Source: JAXLQL01 sp046331625 (GTDB lineage Bacteria > Acidobacteriota > Terriglobia > Bryobacterales > Bryobacteraceae). Taken from it: DNA of 64,000 nucleotides. A model generated the notes under the pieces. That model was given only the letters and a program-made list of their open reading frames with translations. It made no database searches and had not been told where the DNA came from. The position numbers and the translations under genes were made by a program. The first letter of the stretch is position 1. Every line of letters starts with the position of its first letter. The DNA lies in NCBI GenBank assembly GCA_046331625.1, contig JAXLQL010000001.1:248001-312000 (forward strand), read 5' to 3'. Of the stretch, positions 43,512 through 52,827 are shown in pieces.

Positions 43512-45836
43512 ATGGCGACGGCAATCACCAAGACCGAATCACTGGTGGGCAAGCGGCTGAAGCGCCGCGAGGATCCGCGGCTGATCACGGGCACAGCGAC
43601 ATACGTGGATGACGTGCAACTGCCTGGGATGCACCATGCGTGCATCGTGCGGAGCCCGCACGCGGCGGCGAAAATCAAGTCGATCAATGTCAAACCCGCG
43701 CTGGATCTGCCGGGCGTGGTGGCGGCGTTTACCGGCGAGGACACGAAGGGAGTGGGTCCGGTGCCGTGCGGCGCTTCCCTGCCCGGTTTGCGCGTTCCGC
43801 ATCATTACATACTGGCGATCGATCGCGTGTACTTCGTGGGACATCCCGTGGCGGTGGTGGTAGCGGCCGACAAGTACGTAGCGCGCGATGCGGCGGATCG
43901 AGTGGAGATCGAGTGGGAGCCGCTCGATGCCGTGGCGGATCCTGAAAAGGCGATCGCAGCGGGTGCGCCGGCGGTGCATCCGGAGTGGCCCGACAACGTT
44001 GCGTTCAACTTTCACCAGGCGGGCGGCGATATCGAGAAGGCGTTCGCCGAAGCCGACGTGGTGGTGAAACAGCGAATCACGAGCCAGCGGTTGATCCCAA
44101 CGGCGATGGAGACGCGCGGCGTGGTAGCCGATTGGAAGCCTGGCGACAAATCCCTGACCATCTACTCGTCGACGCAGATTCCGCACTTGCTCCGCACGCT
44201 GTTGGCGCAGATGCTCGGGTTGCCGGAGCACAAGACGCGCGTGGTGATGCCCGAGGTGGGAGGCGGGTTCGGAAGCAAGCTCAACGTCTACGCCGAGGAA
44301 GCGTTGATGGGCTTCGTGTCGATGAAGATCGGCAAGCCGGTGAAGTGGATCGAATCGCGGCGCGAGAACTACCTGACGACGATTCACGGCCGCGGGCACG
44401 TGGATTTCCTCGAGATCGCGGCGAAGAAGGACGGGACGATCCTGGGCCTGAAGTTGAAGCTGATCCAGGATCTGGGCGCCTATCACCAATTGCTGACGCC
44501 GGCAATCCCGACGCTTTCGGTGTTGATGATGCCGGGACTCTATCGCTTCCGGAATATCGTTGCCGACATCGTAGGCGTGTTCACCAACTGCGTGCCGACG
44601 GATGCCTATCGCGGCGCCGGGAGGCCCGAGGCCACGCACGCGATTGAGCGCATGGTGGACCTGCTGGCGGCCGAGTTGAAGATGGACCCAGCCGAGATCC
44701 GGCTGAAGAACTTCATCCAGCCCGAGGAGTTTCCGTTCGCTACCGCGACGGGGCTCATCTACGATTCCGGCCAGTACGACCTGCCGCTCAAGAAGGCGCT
44801 CGAACTGGTGGACTACCAGACACTGCGGGGCAAACAGGAAGAGGCTCGCAAGCAAGGCAAGCTGATGGGCATCGGGATGGCGACCTACGGCGAGATCTGC
44901 GCGTTCGGCCCATCGCCGGCCACTCCGGCCGGTGGTTGGGAGAGTGCGACGGTGAAGATCGATCCGGCGGGAAAGATCACGGTGCTGACGGGCGCGGCGC
45001 CGCATGGGCAGGGCGAAGAGACGACGTTCGCGCAGATCGCAGCAGACGAGTTGGGCGTGGATATCGATGATGTGGTGGTGTTCCGCGGCGATACGGCAAT
45101 GGTGCCGTATGGCATTGGAACGTTCGGGAGCCGGGGCACTGCGGTGGGCGGTCCGGCGCTCTACTACGCGCTGCAACAGTTGAAAGGCAAGATCAAGAAG
45201 TTCGGGGCGATGCTGCTCGAATCGGGTGACGTGACGTACGCGAATGGACGATGCACCTGCAACAACTCGGGCAAATCAGTGAGTCTGGCCGAGATCGCCG
45301 GCGCGTCGTATCGCGCCATGAAACTTCCCGAGAACACCGAGCCGGGTTTGACGGCCACCTACTTCTGGGAGCCGCCGAACTTCACGTTCCCGTTCGGGGC
45401 TCATATCGTCGTCAGTAGTGTGGAGCGCGAGACGGGGCGGATCGAGATCGAGCGCTATGTAGCAGTGGACGATTGCGGACGGATCATCAATCCGATGATC
45501 GTGGATGGGCAGGTGCATGGCGGCGTTGCGCAGGGCCTGGGGCAAGCGCTGTTCGAACAGGCCGTGTATGACGAGAGCGGCCAGTTGCTGAGCGGCGAGT
45601 TGACTGACTACGCGGTGCCGAAGGCGACGATGATGCCGTGGGTGGAGTCGCATCATACGGAGACGCCATCGCCGGTGAATCCGCTGGGCGTCAAGGGCGT
45701 GGGCGAAGCGGGTACGATCGGCTGCACGCCGGCGGTGGTGAATTCGGTGGTGGATGCGCTCAGTCCGCTCGGAGTGAAGCATATCGACATGCCACTGACG
45801 CCCGAAAAGATTTGGAAGCTAGTGAACGCACGATAG
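43512..45836 (+). CDS. coxL: Form II CO dehydrogenase-like molybdenum hydroxylase large subunit
   Basis: 774 aa, normal length. N-terminal GKRLKRREDPRLITGTATY, molybdopterin contacts such as GGGFGSKLNVYAEE, GQGEETTFAQIAADELGV and the C-terminal GVGEAGTIG with the catalytic Glu. The active-site loop is AYRGAGR (from residue 365), the form II signature; form I CO dehydrogenases have AYRCSFR with the Cu-binding cysteine. True CO oxidation is therefore doubtful and another substrate is possible. It is followed by coxM after 10 bases. Confidence 0.92.
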   Translation: MATAITKTESLVGKRLKRREDPRLITGTATYVDDVQLPGMHHACIVRSPHAAAKIKSINVKPALDLPGVVAAFTGEDTKGVGPVPCGASLPGLRVPHHYILAIDRVYFVGHPVAVVVAADKYVARDAADRVEIEWEPLDAVADPEKAIAAGAPAVHPEWPDNVAFNFHQAGGDIEKAFAEADVVVKQRITSQRLIPTAMETRGVVADWKPGDKSLTIYSSTQIPHLLRTLLAQMLGLPEHKTRVVMPEVGGGFGSKLNVYAEEALMGFVSMKIGKPVKWIESRRENYLTTIHGRGHVDFLEIAAKKDGTILGLKLKLIQDLGAYHQLLTPAIPTLSVLMMPGLYRFRNIVADIVGVFTNCVPTDAYRGAGRPEATHAIERMVDLLAAELKMDPAEIRLKNFIQPEEFPFATATGLIYDSGQYDLPLKKALELVDYQTLRGKQEEARKQGKLMGIGMATYGEICAFGPSPATPAGGWESATVKIDPAGKITVLTGAAPHGQGEETTFAQIAADELGVDIDDVVVFRGDTAMVPYGIGTFGSRGTAVGGPALYYALQQLKGKIKKFGAMLLESGDVTYANGRCTCNNSGKSVSLAEIAGASYRAMKLPENTEPGLTATYFWEPPNFTFPFGAHIVVSSVERETGRIEIERYVAVDDCGRIINPMIVDGQVHGGVAQGLGQALFEQAVYDESGQLLSGELTDYAVPKATMMPWVESHHTETPSPVNPLGVKGVGEAGTIGCTPAVVNSVVDALSPLGVKHIDMPLTPEKIWKLVNAR

Positions 45837-45846
45837 GAGACGAAAC

Positions 45847-46701
45847 ATGATCCCGTTGAACTTCGACTACTCTGCTCCGTCTTCGCTCGATGAAGCGTTG
45901 CACTTGCTTTCGAGCGGCGCGAAGCCCCTGTCGGGTGGAATGAGCCTGATCCCGATGATGAAGCTGCGGTTGGCCGCGCCCGAGCGCGTGGTGGACCTGG
46001 GCCGCATCGCTGGCTTGAACACGATTGCACAAGATGGCGGCGTGATCCGGGTGGGCGCGATGGCGACGCATCACGAAGTGGAATCGGCCGCGTTGCTGCG
46101 GCGCTCGTGTCCGCTTCTGGCGGAAGTGGCGGGCCAAATTGGCGATGTGCAAGTGCGCAATCGCGGAACCATCGGGGGCAGTGTTGCGCACGCGGATCCG
46201 GCGGCGGATTATCCCGCTGCGTTGTTCGCGCTCGAAGCGCGCGTGCGGCTGGTGAAGACGCGCGGCGACCGAACGCTCGACATCGGCGAGTTCATTCAAG
46301 ATACGTTCACGACGGCGGCGGATGGGGGTGAGATCGTGCGCGAGGTGATCGTGCCCGCGGAGGACGCAGGTACGGGAACGGCGTACGCGAAGATGCTGCA
46401 GCCGGCGTCGGGCTTCGCGATTGTCGGCGTGGCCGCGCGCATTCGCAAGGTAGGCGGCGCGATCACGATGGCGCGAATCGGCGTAACGGGGCTCGGGTCA
46501 AAGGCGTATCGAGCGACCGGCGTGGAGGCTGCGCTCCAAGGCAAGGCGGGGACGGCGGACGACATCGCAGCCGCGGTTGCCGGGATCGGCGACGGCGTGG
46601 ACGCGAATTCCGACATTCACGCATCGGCCGACTATCGCCAGCACATGGCGCGCGTGTATGCGACGCGGGCGATCCAGAAGGCGCTCAGCCGGATCGCATG
46701 A
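45847..46701 (+). CDS. coxM: FAD-binding medium subunit of the molybdenum hydroxylase
   Basis: 284 aa. FAD motif AKPLSGGMSLIPMMKLRL and the second FAD motif QVRNRGTIGGSVAHADPAAD (TIGG). It passes electrons from the 2Fe-2S subunit to an external acceptor. The ATG overlaps the next gene (coxG begins 4 bases before this stop). The C-terminal domain is slightly Ala-rich but complete. Confidence 0.93.
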   Translation: MIPLNFDYSAPSSLDEALHLLSSGAKPLSGGMSLIPMMKLRLAAPERVVDLGRIAGLNTIAQDGGVIRVGAMATHHEVESAALLRRSCPLLAEVAGQIGDVQVRNRGTIGGSVAHADPAADYPAALFALEARVRLVKTRGDRTLDIGEFIQDTFTTAADGGEIVREVIVPAEDAGTGTAYAKMLQPASGFAIVGVAARIRKVGGAITMARIGVTGLGSKAYRATGVEAALQGKAGTADDIAAAVAGIGDGVDANSDIHASADYRQHMARVYATRAIQKALSRIA

Positions 46702-47138
46702 AGATCAACGGCGCACAAACGATCCCGGTGCCGCGCGATCGAGCGTTCCATGCGATGCAGGATCCGGCGGTGTTGACGCAGTGCATGCCTGGTTGCGAAG
46801 GCTTGGTGCGCATCGGCGACAACGAGTACGAGATGAAGATGAAGATGGCGCTGGCCGCGTTTTCGGGCCAGTTCCAGGGGAAGGTTCGGATTGCGGACTC
46901 GAACCCGCCTTCGAGCTTCAAGCTCATCGTCGAAGGCTCGGGCAAGGTCGGGTTCATGAAGGGCGAGGGCAACTTGTCGTTGGCCGAAGAGGGCGCGGCA
47001 ACGAAGGTGTCTTATGAAGGCGATGTGCAGGTAGGCGGCACGATCGCGGCGGTAGGGCAGCGCCTGATCGACACGACTGCGAAGATGATGATCAAGCGGT
47101 TTTTCGACAAGTTGGCCGAAGTGGCCGGGAAGTCCTGA
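46698..47138 (+). CDS. coxG: CoxG-like SRPBCC protein
   Basis: 146 aa. SRPBCC/CoxG fold: INGAQTIPVPRDRAFHAMQD, LTQCMPGCEGLVRIG and VGFMKGEGNLSLAEEG. CoxG anchors CO dehydrogenase to the membrane in Oligotropha; this copy lacks an obvious C-terminal membrane helix. ATGA overlap with coxM. No coxD, E or F maturation genes are in the window. Confidence 0.88.
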   Translation: MKINGAQTIPVPRDRAFHAMQDPAVLTQCMPGCEGLVRIGDNEYEMKMKMALAAFSGQFQGKVRIADSNPPSSFKLIVEGSGKVGFMKGEGNLSLAEEGAATKVSYEGDVQVGGTIAAVGQRLIDTTAKMMIKRFFDKLAEVAGKS

Positions 47139-47160
47139 TCTGAAACAATAGTTGTTTCAG

Positions 47161-48882
47161 ATGATCGATTCGCGAAAGGCGACCCAGGTTGCGCGGGTAG
47201 CGGGTTGCCTGATGCTGCTGGGCAGCGCGGTGTCGCTGCTCGCGCAGGAAAAAACATGGCAGGGCGTGGCGATCGGCGCGGCTGCGATCGCGGGAGCATG
47301 GCTGTGCAGTCTCGCGCTGACGCGGCGTAGCGGAGCGGCGAGCATCGTGGTGGCGGGGATGCTGGTTCTCCTTTCGGTGGGCTCGGCATTCAAGCAGGCG
47401 TGGCTGCAGCAACCGTTGCTGGCCACTGACTTCGCGTACTTCACTGGGGACTTGGCGGCGAATCTGTCGATCCTCGAGCGCTATCCGATGTTGACGGGGC
47501 GCGTGGCGGCGGGCTTGGCGTTGTTCGCGGCGATGTTGGGGTGGGCGCTGTGGTTCGAAGCGCCAATCCACTTGCGTTCCGCGCCGATGCGGGTCCCGTC
47601 GCGCGGCGGGAGCATGCTGGCGGGCGTGGCGGTGTTGGCGTTCGCGGCTCCGAATGCGGAGCCCGTGCAACAGTCGAAGTTCGAGGCGGTGGTACGGCCG
47701 TGGTTCTTCCTCGCCGAGCGCGGGAACGTCCTGTCGCGTTTCGTGATGTCGTTTCGGAGGTTGCACGTAGAGGCGCCTCCCCGGAACTTCGCGAGCGGCG
47801 TCAACGAGTTCGCCGCGTTCACGCCGGATCCGAAGCCGCCGGCAGGGTATCCGGACATCATCCTGTGGCATGACGAGTCGACGTTCGATCCGGCGATGCT
47901 GAGCGGCTGCACGGCGCCAGAATGCAACGTCCGCATGTTCCGGCCGGATGCGGATACGGCGGCTTCCGGACTGTTGCGCGTACACACGTTCGGCGGTTGG
48001 AGCAATTCCGCCGAGTTCGCGTTGCTAACAGGAATGAGCCATCGTGTTTTTGGCGAGGGGTCGATCTTCGCGCACTTCACGCTGGCGCCAAGGGTTCAGC
48101 GTTCGCTGCCGCTGCTGCTGAAGAAGTATGGGTATCGAACGGTGGCCGTGTATCCGAACCAGCGGAACTTCCTCAACGCCGAGCGTGCCTACCGCCACTA
48201 TGGCTTCGACGAGTTCTATGACATCGGAGATTTGGGGTTGCCGAACGACATCTGGGCAATCACGGATCGGGCGATGTATGGCGGAATGCGGAGAATCGTG
48301 GATGAGCACCGGGGAGGTCCGCTGCTAATTTATGTGCTGACACAGTATCAGCATGGTCCGCACGACCAGCGGTTGTCGCGGCTGCCGGAGGGGTTCCGGT
48401 CGCTGAAGTTGCCGGAGTCGTTGGGGCCGAGCGCGCGGGTGAGCCTGTCGAACTATCTATACCGGATTAGCCTCAGCGATGCGGTGATCGGAGATTTGGA
48501 AACGGCGTTGATTCGCGGAGACCGGTCGCGTCGGCGCGTTTTCCTGCACTACGGCGATCATCAACCGTTTCTGGACGGGCACATGGAAAAGCTCGCCAAG
48601 CGGGGGCTAGATGATCTGCCGGGTGCCGCGCGCGATTACGTGACCAGCTTCTCGGTGAAGACGAACTTCGCGCCCGTTGTGAAAGAGAGCCATCCCTTCG
48701 TGGACATTTCGCTGTTGGCGGGGTTGCTGCTCGACGTGGCGGGGATTCCGAAGGACGAGTACTTCTCGGCGAATGCGAAGCTGCGGGCGAAGTGTGACGG
48801 CGGATATCTCGATTGCGGAAAGCAGGACGTAGTCGCGCGTTACCACGACTACGTCTTCCACGACCTGCGGGTGTTCGAGTAG
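47161..48882 (+). CDS. LtaS-type sulfatase / phosphoglycerol transferase-like membrane protein
   Basis: 573 aa from ATG 47161 (a TTG lies 9 bases upstream). Four or five N-terminal helices, then a periplasmic alkaline-phosphatase-fold domain. The nucleophile Thr follows the first metal Glu in WHDESTFDP; other marks are the SGCTAPEC loop, HTFGGWSNSAEFALLTG and FLHYGDHQPFLDGH with two metal ligands. Family members transfer glycerol-phosphate or phosphoethanolamine to envelope glycans. Starts 22 bases after coxG, but probably unrelated to it. Confidence 0.8.
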   Translation: MIDSRKATQVARVAGCLMLLGSAVSLLAQEKTWQGVAIGAAAIAGAWLCSLALTRRSGAASIVVAGMLVLLSVGSAFKQAWLQQPLLATDFAYFTGDLAANLSILERYPMLTGRVAAGLALFAAMLGWALWFEAPIHLRSAPMRVPSRGGSMLAGVAVLAFAAPNAEPVQQSKFEAVVRPWFFLAERGNVLSRFVMSFRRLHVEAPPRNFASGVNEFAAFTPDPKPPAGYPDIILWHDESTFDPAMLSGCTAPECNVRMFRPDADTAASGLLRVHTFGGWSNSAEFALLTGMSHRVFGEGSIFAHFTLAPRVQRSLPLLLKKYGYRTVAVYPNQRNFLNAERAYRHYGFDEFYDIGDLGLPNDIWAITDRAMYGGMRRIVDEHRGGPLLIYVLTQYQHGPHDQRLSRLPEGFRSLKLPESLGPSARVSLSNYLYRISLSDAVIGDLETALIRGDRSRRRVFLHYGDHQPFLDGHMEKLAKRGLDDLPGAARDYVTSFSVKTNFAPVVKESHPFVDISLLAGLLLDVAGIPKDEYFSANAKLRAKCDGGYLDCGKQDVVARYHDYVFHDLRVFE

Positions 48883-49101
48883 CTACTTCTTGGGCGGGTC
48901 GTGGATGGGTCCGGTGCCGTCTTGCGGCCCGGTGCGCTTTCCCTTTTGGCCCTTTCCTTTCTGTTGACCGGTGCCGTCTTTGGGGCCGGATTGCTGGCCT
49001 CGCCGACCGCCTCCGCCCTTGCCCTGAGCAAGAGCGGGCGTGAACGAGACCGTGCCCATGAAGAGGGCGGCGACCGCTGCTATCGTGATCAGGCGTTTCA
49101 T
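48883..49101 (-). CDS. Small basic secreted protein, Gly/Lys-rich
   Basis: 72 aa from ATG 49101, fixed by a perfect GGAGGTGATC Shine-Dalgarno. A clear signal peptide (MKRLITIAAVAALFMGTVS, cleaved after PALAQ) leaves a 46-residue mature peptide built of KGGGGRRG, two PxDGTG motifs and KGKGQKGKR. It has no predicted fold and is very positive. The stop touches the stop of the convergent sulfatase gene. Unknown function; a cell-envelope or anion-binding role is a guess. Confidence 0.7.
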   Translation of the reverse strand: MKRLITIAAVAALFMGTVSFTPALAQGKGGGGRRGQQSGPKDGTGQQKGKGQKGKRTGPQDGTGPIHDPPKK

Positions 49102-49197
49102 GATCACCTCCATCCATCGAGATGCGATCGTTGTGGAGAAGTGACGCGTCACCTTTCGGCTCTGCGCTGCATCCAATGGAGGGAGGAGCAGCGAGCG

Positions 49198-49629
49198 ATG
49201 ATATCGGCATGCACGGCATGTGGCGCGAAAAACCGGATTCCAGCCCAGCATTTGGCAGACACCGGAAGGTGCGGGGCCTGCAAAGCAGCGCTTGCGCCGG
49301 TGAATCACCCGCTTGAAGTGGACGCGGATTCGTTTGACGACATCGTGAGCTCGGCGAAGGTACCGGTGTTGGTGGATTTCTGGGCGAGTTGGTGTGGTCC
49401 GTGCCGAATGGCAGCGCCGGAGGTGCACGGACTGGCGCAGGATGTGGCCGGTCGAGGATTGGTGCTGAAGGTAGACACAGAGGCGAATCCGGGTCTTGCG
49501 GCTCGGTTCCGGGTACAGTCGATTCCGAACTTCATCGTGTTTCGGAACGGGCGGCCGGTGATGCAGCGGGCCGGGCTCGCGTCACGGGCGGAGATGGGGC
49601 GATGGATGGAGGGCACGGAGCGGGGCTGA
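49198..49629 (+). CDS. trxC: Thioredoxin 2 (zinc-finger thioredoxin)
   Basis: 143 aa from ATG 49198, with GGAGGGAGGAG upstream. The N-terminal zinc ribbon has CTACGAKNRIP and GRCGACKAAL (two CxxC), and the thioredoxin domain has FWASWCGPCRMAAPEV and SIPNFIVFRNG with cis-Pro. It reduces disulfides in the cytoplasm. It is divergent from the small basic protein with 96 bases between the starts. Confidence 0.93.
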   Translation: MISACTACGAKNRIPAQHLADTGRCGACKAALAPVNHPLEVDADSFDDIVSSAKVPVLVDFWASWCGPCRMAAPEVHGLAQDVAGRGLVLKVDTEANPGLAARFRVQSIPNFIVFRNGRPVMQRAGLASRAEMGRWMEGTERG

Positions 49630-49683
49630 AGCGCGTACCAGTGCCTAAAGCTCGCTGCGGAGGTTGGGCGGGGAGTTCCGGCG

Positions 49684-49722
49684 GCGGGACTGAAGTCCCG
49701 CGCAGGCTGAAGCCCGCCCTAC
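49684..49722 (+). repeat. Dispersed palindromic repeat
   Basis: Intact core GCGGGACTGAAGTCCCGC (49684-49701), then GCAGGCTGAAGCCCGCCCTAC. It lies in the 255-base gap after trxC; nothing else is recognisable in that gap. Confidence 0.85.
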
Positions 49723-49884
49723 CCGGAGAGCGGAATTCTTCGCAGCCGGCGACGAAACGGAGGCATAGTAGTACACCGACGGTCTAACTTCTAACGCTTC
49801 GCGGCCAAGTGAAGAAGTTGAAGGAAAGTAGTCCGCTCGAGCCTTGTCCGGCGAGCGCACTTCTGGAGAGCCTGCGGACCCGCG

Positions 49885-51048
49885 CTACAAGGATTTCAGG
49901 GCAGCACCGATGAAGCGGAGTTGCTCTTCGCGCAAGAGACCGTAGTTGTAGAAAGTCGAACCGCGGCAGCCGGCCATCGCAGCACTCTTCAGTTGCCCGG
50001 CGAGCGGCGCGGCTTCGGTCATCGAACCCGGCTGCGTCGAGACCATCACGATCGCGTTCGGGTTCGTCTCCTTGCGGATGCGGTCCACCTGCATGGAGTC
50101 GATTCCTGGGCCAACAGTCACGCGGTCTAGGTACTGGTTGGTGCTCAGAGCGAGGCCGGTACGCCATTGCGCAGATGCGGTCACAGTTCCCGATTGGACT
50201 TTCGCGCCGCGCTGGCGAATCATTTGCGCGGCCTTGGTCCAGAGCTCGGTGGTGCGCTTGCGGCAAGCTTCGAGGTAGGCTTTCAAGCGGCCCTCGAATG
50301 CTCCCTGGATCCACTGGTCGGTTACGGGTTCGTTGTCCTCGGCCGTGGGTAGGCGAGCCATCCGGACGCGCAGCCACTCCGCGACGTCGCGGCGAAACCG
50401 TTCGCCGTCTTTTCCCCAGAGTTGCAGGAAGTCGCCGTGGAAGTCGACGCCGAGCAGGAATTGGCAGCGCGCGGAGATGGGCGAGAGGATCTTCTGGTTA
50501 CGAATTCCGTAATTCCAGTTCATACGCGAAAGCGACTCGACGTGAATCGCCGACGGTTTGAAGCGATCGAGGACGTAGGAAGTGAGCGTGAGCGCGTAAT
50601 CATGAACGGCTTGCGGAGCGCAGCTCAGTTGGCTGAGGTACGCATTGCCGAAGGCGTCGTGTTTGGCAAACTCCGGATAGGCCTCGGCAAGATGATGATT
50701 GAAGCAGTAGACGATCCACGCGCCGAATTCGAAGCCGTGGTCGCGGATGGCGGCGGCCATGCGCTCGAAGTACCCAGCACCGGCGGCCAGTGAGCTGACA
50801 CGCGGTTTGATTCGAAGATTCTGGAACGCTACGCCTTCCGGACGGAAGTAGACGGCCCCGTCTTCGCCCCAGTAGATGGGCCGCTTCGGGTTGTGCGGCA
50901 AGAAATAGGTGGAGACGTGATAGCTCGGCGTGACCATGAGCTCGGTAACGCCGGTGGTGTCACGAATTCGCTTCAGCGCAGCGGCGAGACCTTCGTCGTG
51001 AAGATCCCATGGATAGGTGTAGATCGAGCTGAGGAACTGGCCGGCCAT
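49885..51048 (-). CDS. Putative TIM-barrel glycoside-hydrolase-like protein
   Basis: 387 aa, no signal peptide. Barrel-type signatures: SSIYTYPWDLHDEGLAAAL, VTELMVTPSYHVSTY, FEFGAWIVYCFNH, AIHVESLSRMNWNYG and a late IVMVSTQPGS. It has a plausible acid in HVESLS. It resembles uncharacterised cytosolic proteins with a family-10 or amylase-like barrel. It is divergent from the TPP enzyme with 26 bases between the starts. Confidence 0.5.
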   Translation of the reverse strand: MAGQFLSSIYTYPWDLHDEGLAAALKRIRDTTGVTELMVTPSYHVSTYFLPHNPKRPIYWGEDGAVYFRPEGVAFQNLRIKPRVSSLAAGAGYFERMAAAIRDHGFEFGAWIVYCFNHHLAEAYPEFAKHDAFGNAYLSQLSCAPQAVHDYALTLTSYVLDRFKPSAIHVESLSRMNWNYGIRNQKILSPISARCQFLLGVDFHGDFLQLWGKDGERFRRDVAEWLRVRMARLPTAEDNEPVTDQWIQGAFEGRLKAYLEACRKRTTELWTKAAQMIRQRGAKVQSGTVTASAQWRTGLALSTNQYLDRVTVGPGIDSMQVDRIRKETNPNAIVMVSTQPGSMTEAAPLAGQLKSAAMAGCRGSTFYNYGLLREEQLRFIGAALKSL

Positions 51049-51074
51049 GAAAGAGATTGTATGATGAACCTTCT

Positions 51075-52736
51075 ATGCCTACTGGAGCCGATCTATTCGT
51101 CGACGCAATGGAGAAGTTGGGAATCCGCGACATCTTCACGCTCGTCGGCGACCACTTGAACGAAGTTTTGAGCGCTGCGGGGCGCCGCGGGATTCGCATC
51201 GTGGACATGCGCCACGAGTCTGGTGTGACGCACGCGGCAGATGCGTTCGGGCGGATCCACCGGCGGCCTTGCATCAGCCTGGTGACGGGCGGTCCGGGCC
51301 ACACGAATTCGCTCACTGGAATTGCCACGGCGTATCAGGCGGCAAGCCCGATGATCACGGTGAGCGGCGCTCCCTCGAGTGCGCTCGCCGGGCGCCAGGT
51401 GTTCCAGGTGATCGACCAGGTGGGGATGGCTGCGCCCGTTTGCAAGTTCGCGGCGCAACCGGCGTCGGCGGCGCAGATTCCGTTCTACCTCGGCCGCGCA
51501 TATCAGGAAGCGGTGAACGGGAGGATGGGGCCCACGCATCTGACAATCCCGGTGAACTTGTTTGAAACAAATGTCGAGAGTGCGTTGCCGATGCCGGCGG
51601 TGCGGCCGCGCCCGGAACTGGCGCCTTCGGTGGCCGAATGCGAGCGCGCATTGAAGTTGTTGGCTTCGGCGGAACGTCCAGTGGTGATCGCGGGAAGTGG
51701 GGTCTGGTGGTCCGATGCTGGCAAAGAACTGAAGACGTTCCTGACGAAGACCAAACTACCCTACTACAGCGTGACGATGGCGCGCGGCATTTTGCCCGAC
51801 GATTGGGGCACGGCGATGGGCTATTCGGATGGCGCACTGAACAAGGCTGTGCACCAGGCATTCCCGGAAGCAGACGTGGTGCTGGTGTTGGGCAAGCGGA
51901 TCGACTACCGGATGGCACTGGGAGGTCCACGTCTGTTCTCGCCGAGCGCGAAATTCATCCAGGTGGACATCCACGAGCAGGAACTCGGGATGACGCGTGC
52001 ACTGGAACACGGGATTTGCGCGGACCTGAAGTCGACGCTCCGAGTGATGAATGACGTTCTCGGCAAGAGCGCGTGGAAGCCGCGCACGGCATGGTTGAAG
52101 CGCCAGCGGCAGTTGCGCGATGCGTGGCAGGCGAAACTGGCCGAGACGGCGGGCGACCGCTCCGCCCCGATCCATCCGGCAGCATTTTTCGCGGAGCTGA
52201 AAAAGGCGCTACCAGACGACATCCTGTACTCATGGGATGGCGGCGACTTCATTCACTGGGGCCGCGCGATGCTGCCTGCGCGTACACCGGGCGGATGGCT
52301 GCGATTGGGACCGCTCGGGACGATCGGGTCGGCGCTGCCGAACGCGATCACGATGAAGATGGCGTATCCGGATAAGCCGGTGACGCTGATCACGGGCGAC
52401 GGATCGCTGGGCTTTTACATTTGCGAGCTCGATACGTTGGTCCGATACAACCTGCCGGTGGTAATCATGGTGGGCAATGACGCGGGCTGGGGACTCGAAC
52501 GCGAGTTGCAGGGTGAGATGTGCGGGTCCACGGTGGCGTGCGAGCTGCGGGCAACGCGATATGACTTGGTGATGAAGGGCTTCGGCGGCGAGGGCGAGAA
52601 CATCACGAACTTGGGCGAGGTGGGTCCGGCGGTGAAGCGGGCTTTTTCTTCCGGACGACCGTATTTGTTGAACGTGAACATTCGTGGGGCGCGGAGCCCG
52701 TTCACGGAGTGGCAGATCGGTGGGAAGAAGAAGTAG
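51075..52736 (+). CDS. Thiamine pyrophosphate enzyme (acetolactate synthase / oxalyl-CoA decarboxylase type)
   Basis: 553 aa. Pyr domain with catalytic Glu in MRHESGVTHAADAFGRI, central domain RPVVIAGSGVWWSDAG, and PP domain with the TPP motif ITGDGSLGFYICELDTLVRY ending VIMVGNDAGWG. The overall form fits ilvB-like decarboxylases; oxalyl-CoA decarboxylase is one option, but no frc-like transferase is nearby. It starts at ATG 51075 because MPTGADLFVDAMEKLG is the typical family opening. Confidence 0.85.
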   Translation: MPTGADLFVDAMEKLGIRDIFTLVGDHLNEVLSAAGRRGIRIVDMRHESGVTHAADAFGRIHRRPCISLVTGGPGHTNSLTGIATAYQAASPMITVSGAPSSALAGRQVFQVIDQVGMAAPVCKFAAQPASAAQIPFYLGRAYQEAVNGRMGPTHLTIPVNLFETNVESALPMPAVRPRPELAPSVAECERALKLLASAERPVVIAGSGVWWSDAGKELKTFLTKTKLPYYSVTMARGILPDDWGTAMGYSDGALNKAVHQAFPEADVVLVLGKRIDYRMALGGPRLFSPSAKFIQVDIHEQELGMTRALEHGICADLKSTLRVMNDVLGKSAWKPRTAWLKRQRQLRDAWQAKLAETAGDRSAPIHPAAFFAELKKALPDDILYSWDGGDFIHWGRAMLPARTPGGWLRLGPLGTIGSALPNAITMKMAYPDKPVTLITGDGSLGFYICELDTLVRYNLPVVIMVGNDAGWGLERELQGEMCGSTVACELRATRYDLVMKGFGGEGENITNLGEVGPAVKRAFSSGRPYLLNVNIRGARSPFTEWQIGGKKK

Positions 52737-52827
52737 AAGGCGGGGCTGAAGCCAGGCCTACGCGGCAAGGCCACTGCCAACACCGGAGCCGGCGTGTACT
52801 CACAGGATCCGAAGCCAGCCAGACTCG

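Noticed and set aside
43539..45176. 545-residue minus-strand frame opposite coxL
   Set aside because: His/Arg/Gln-rich shadow of coxL.
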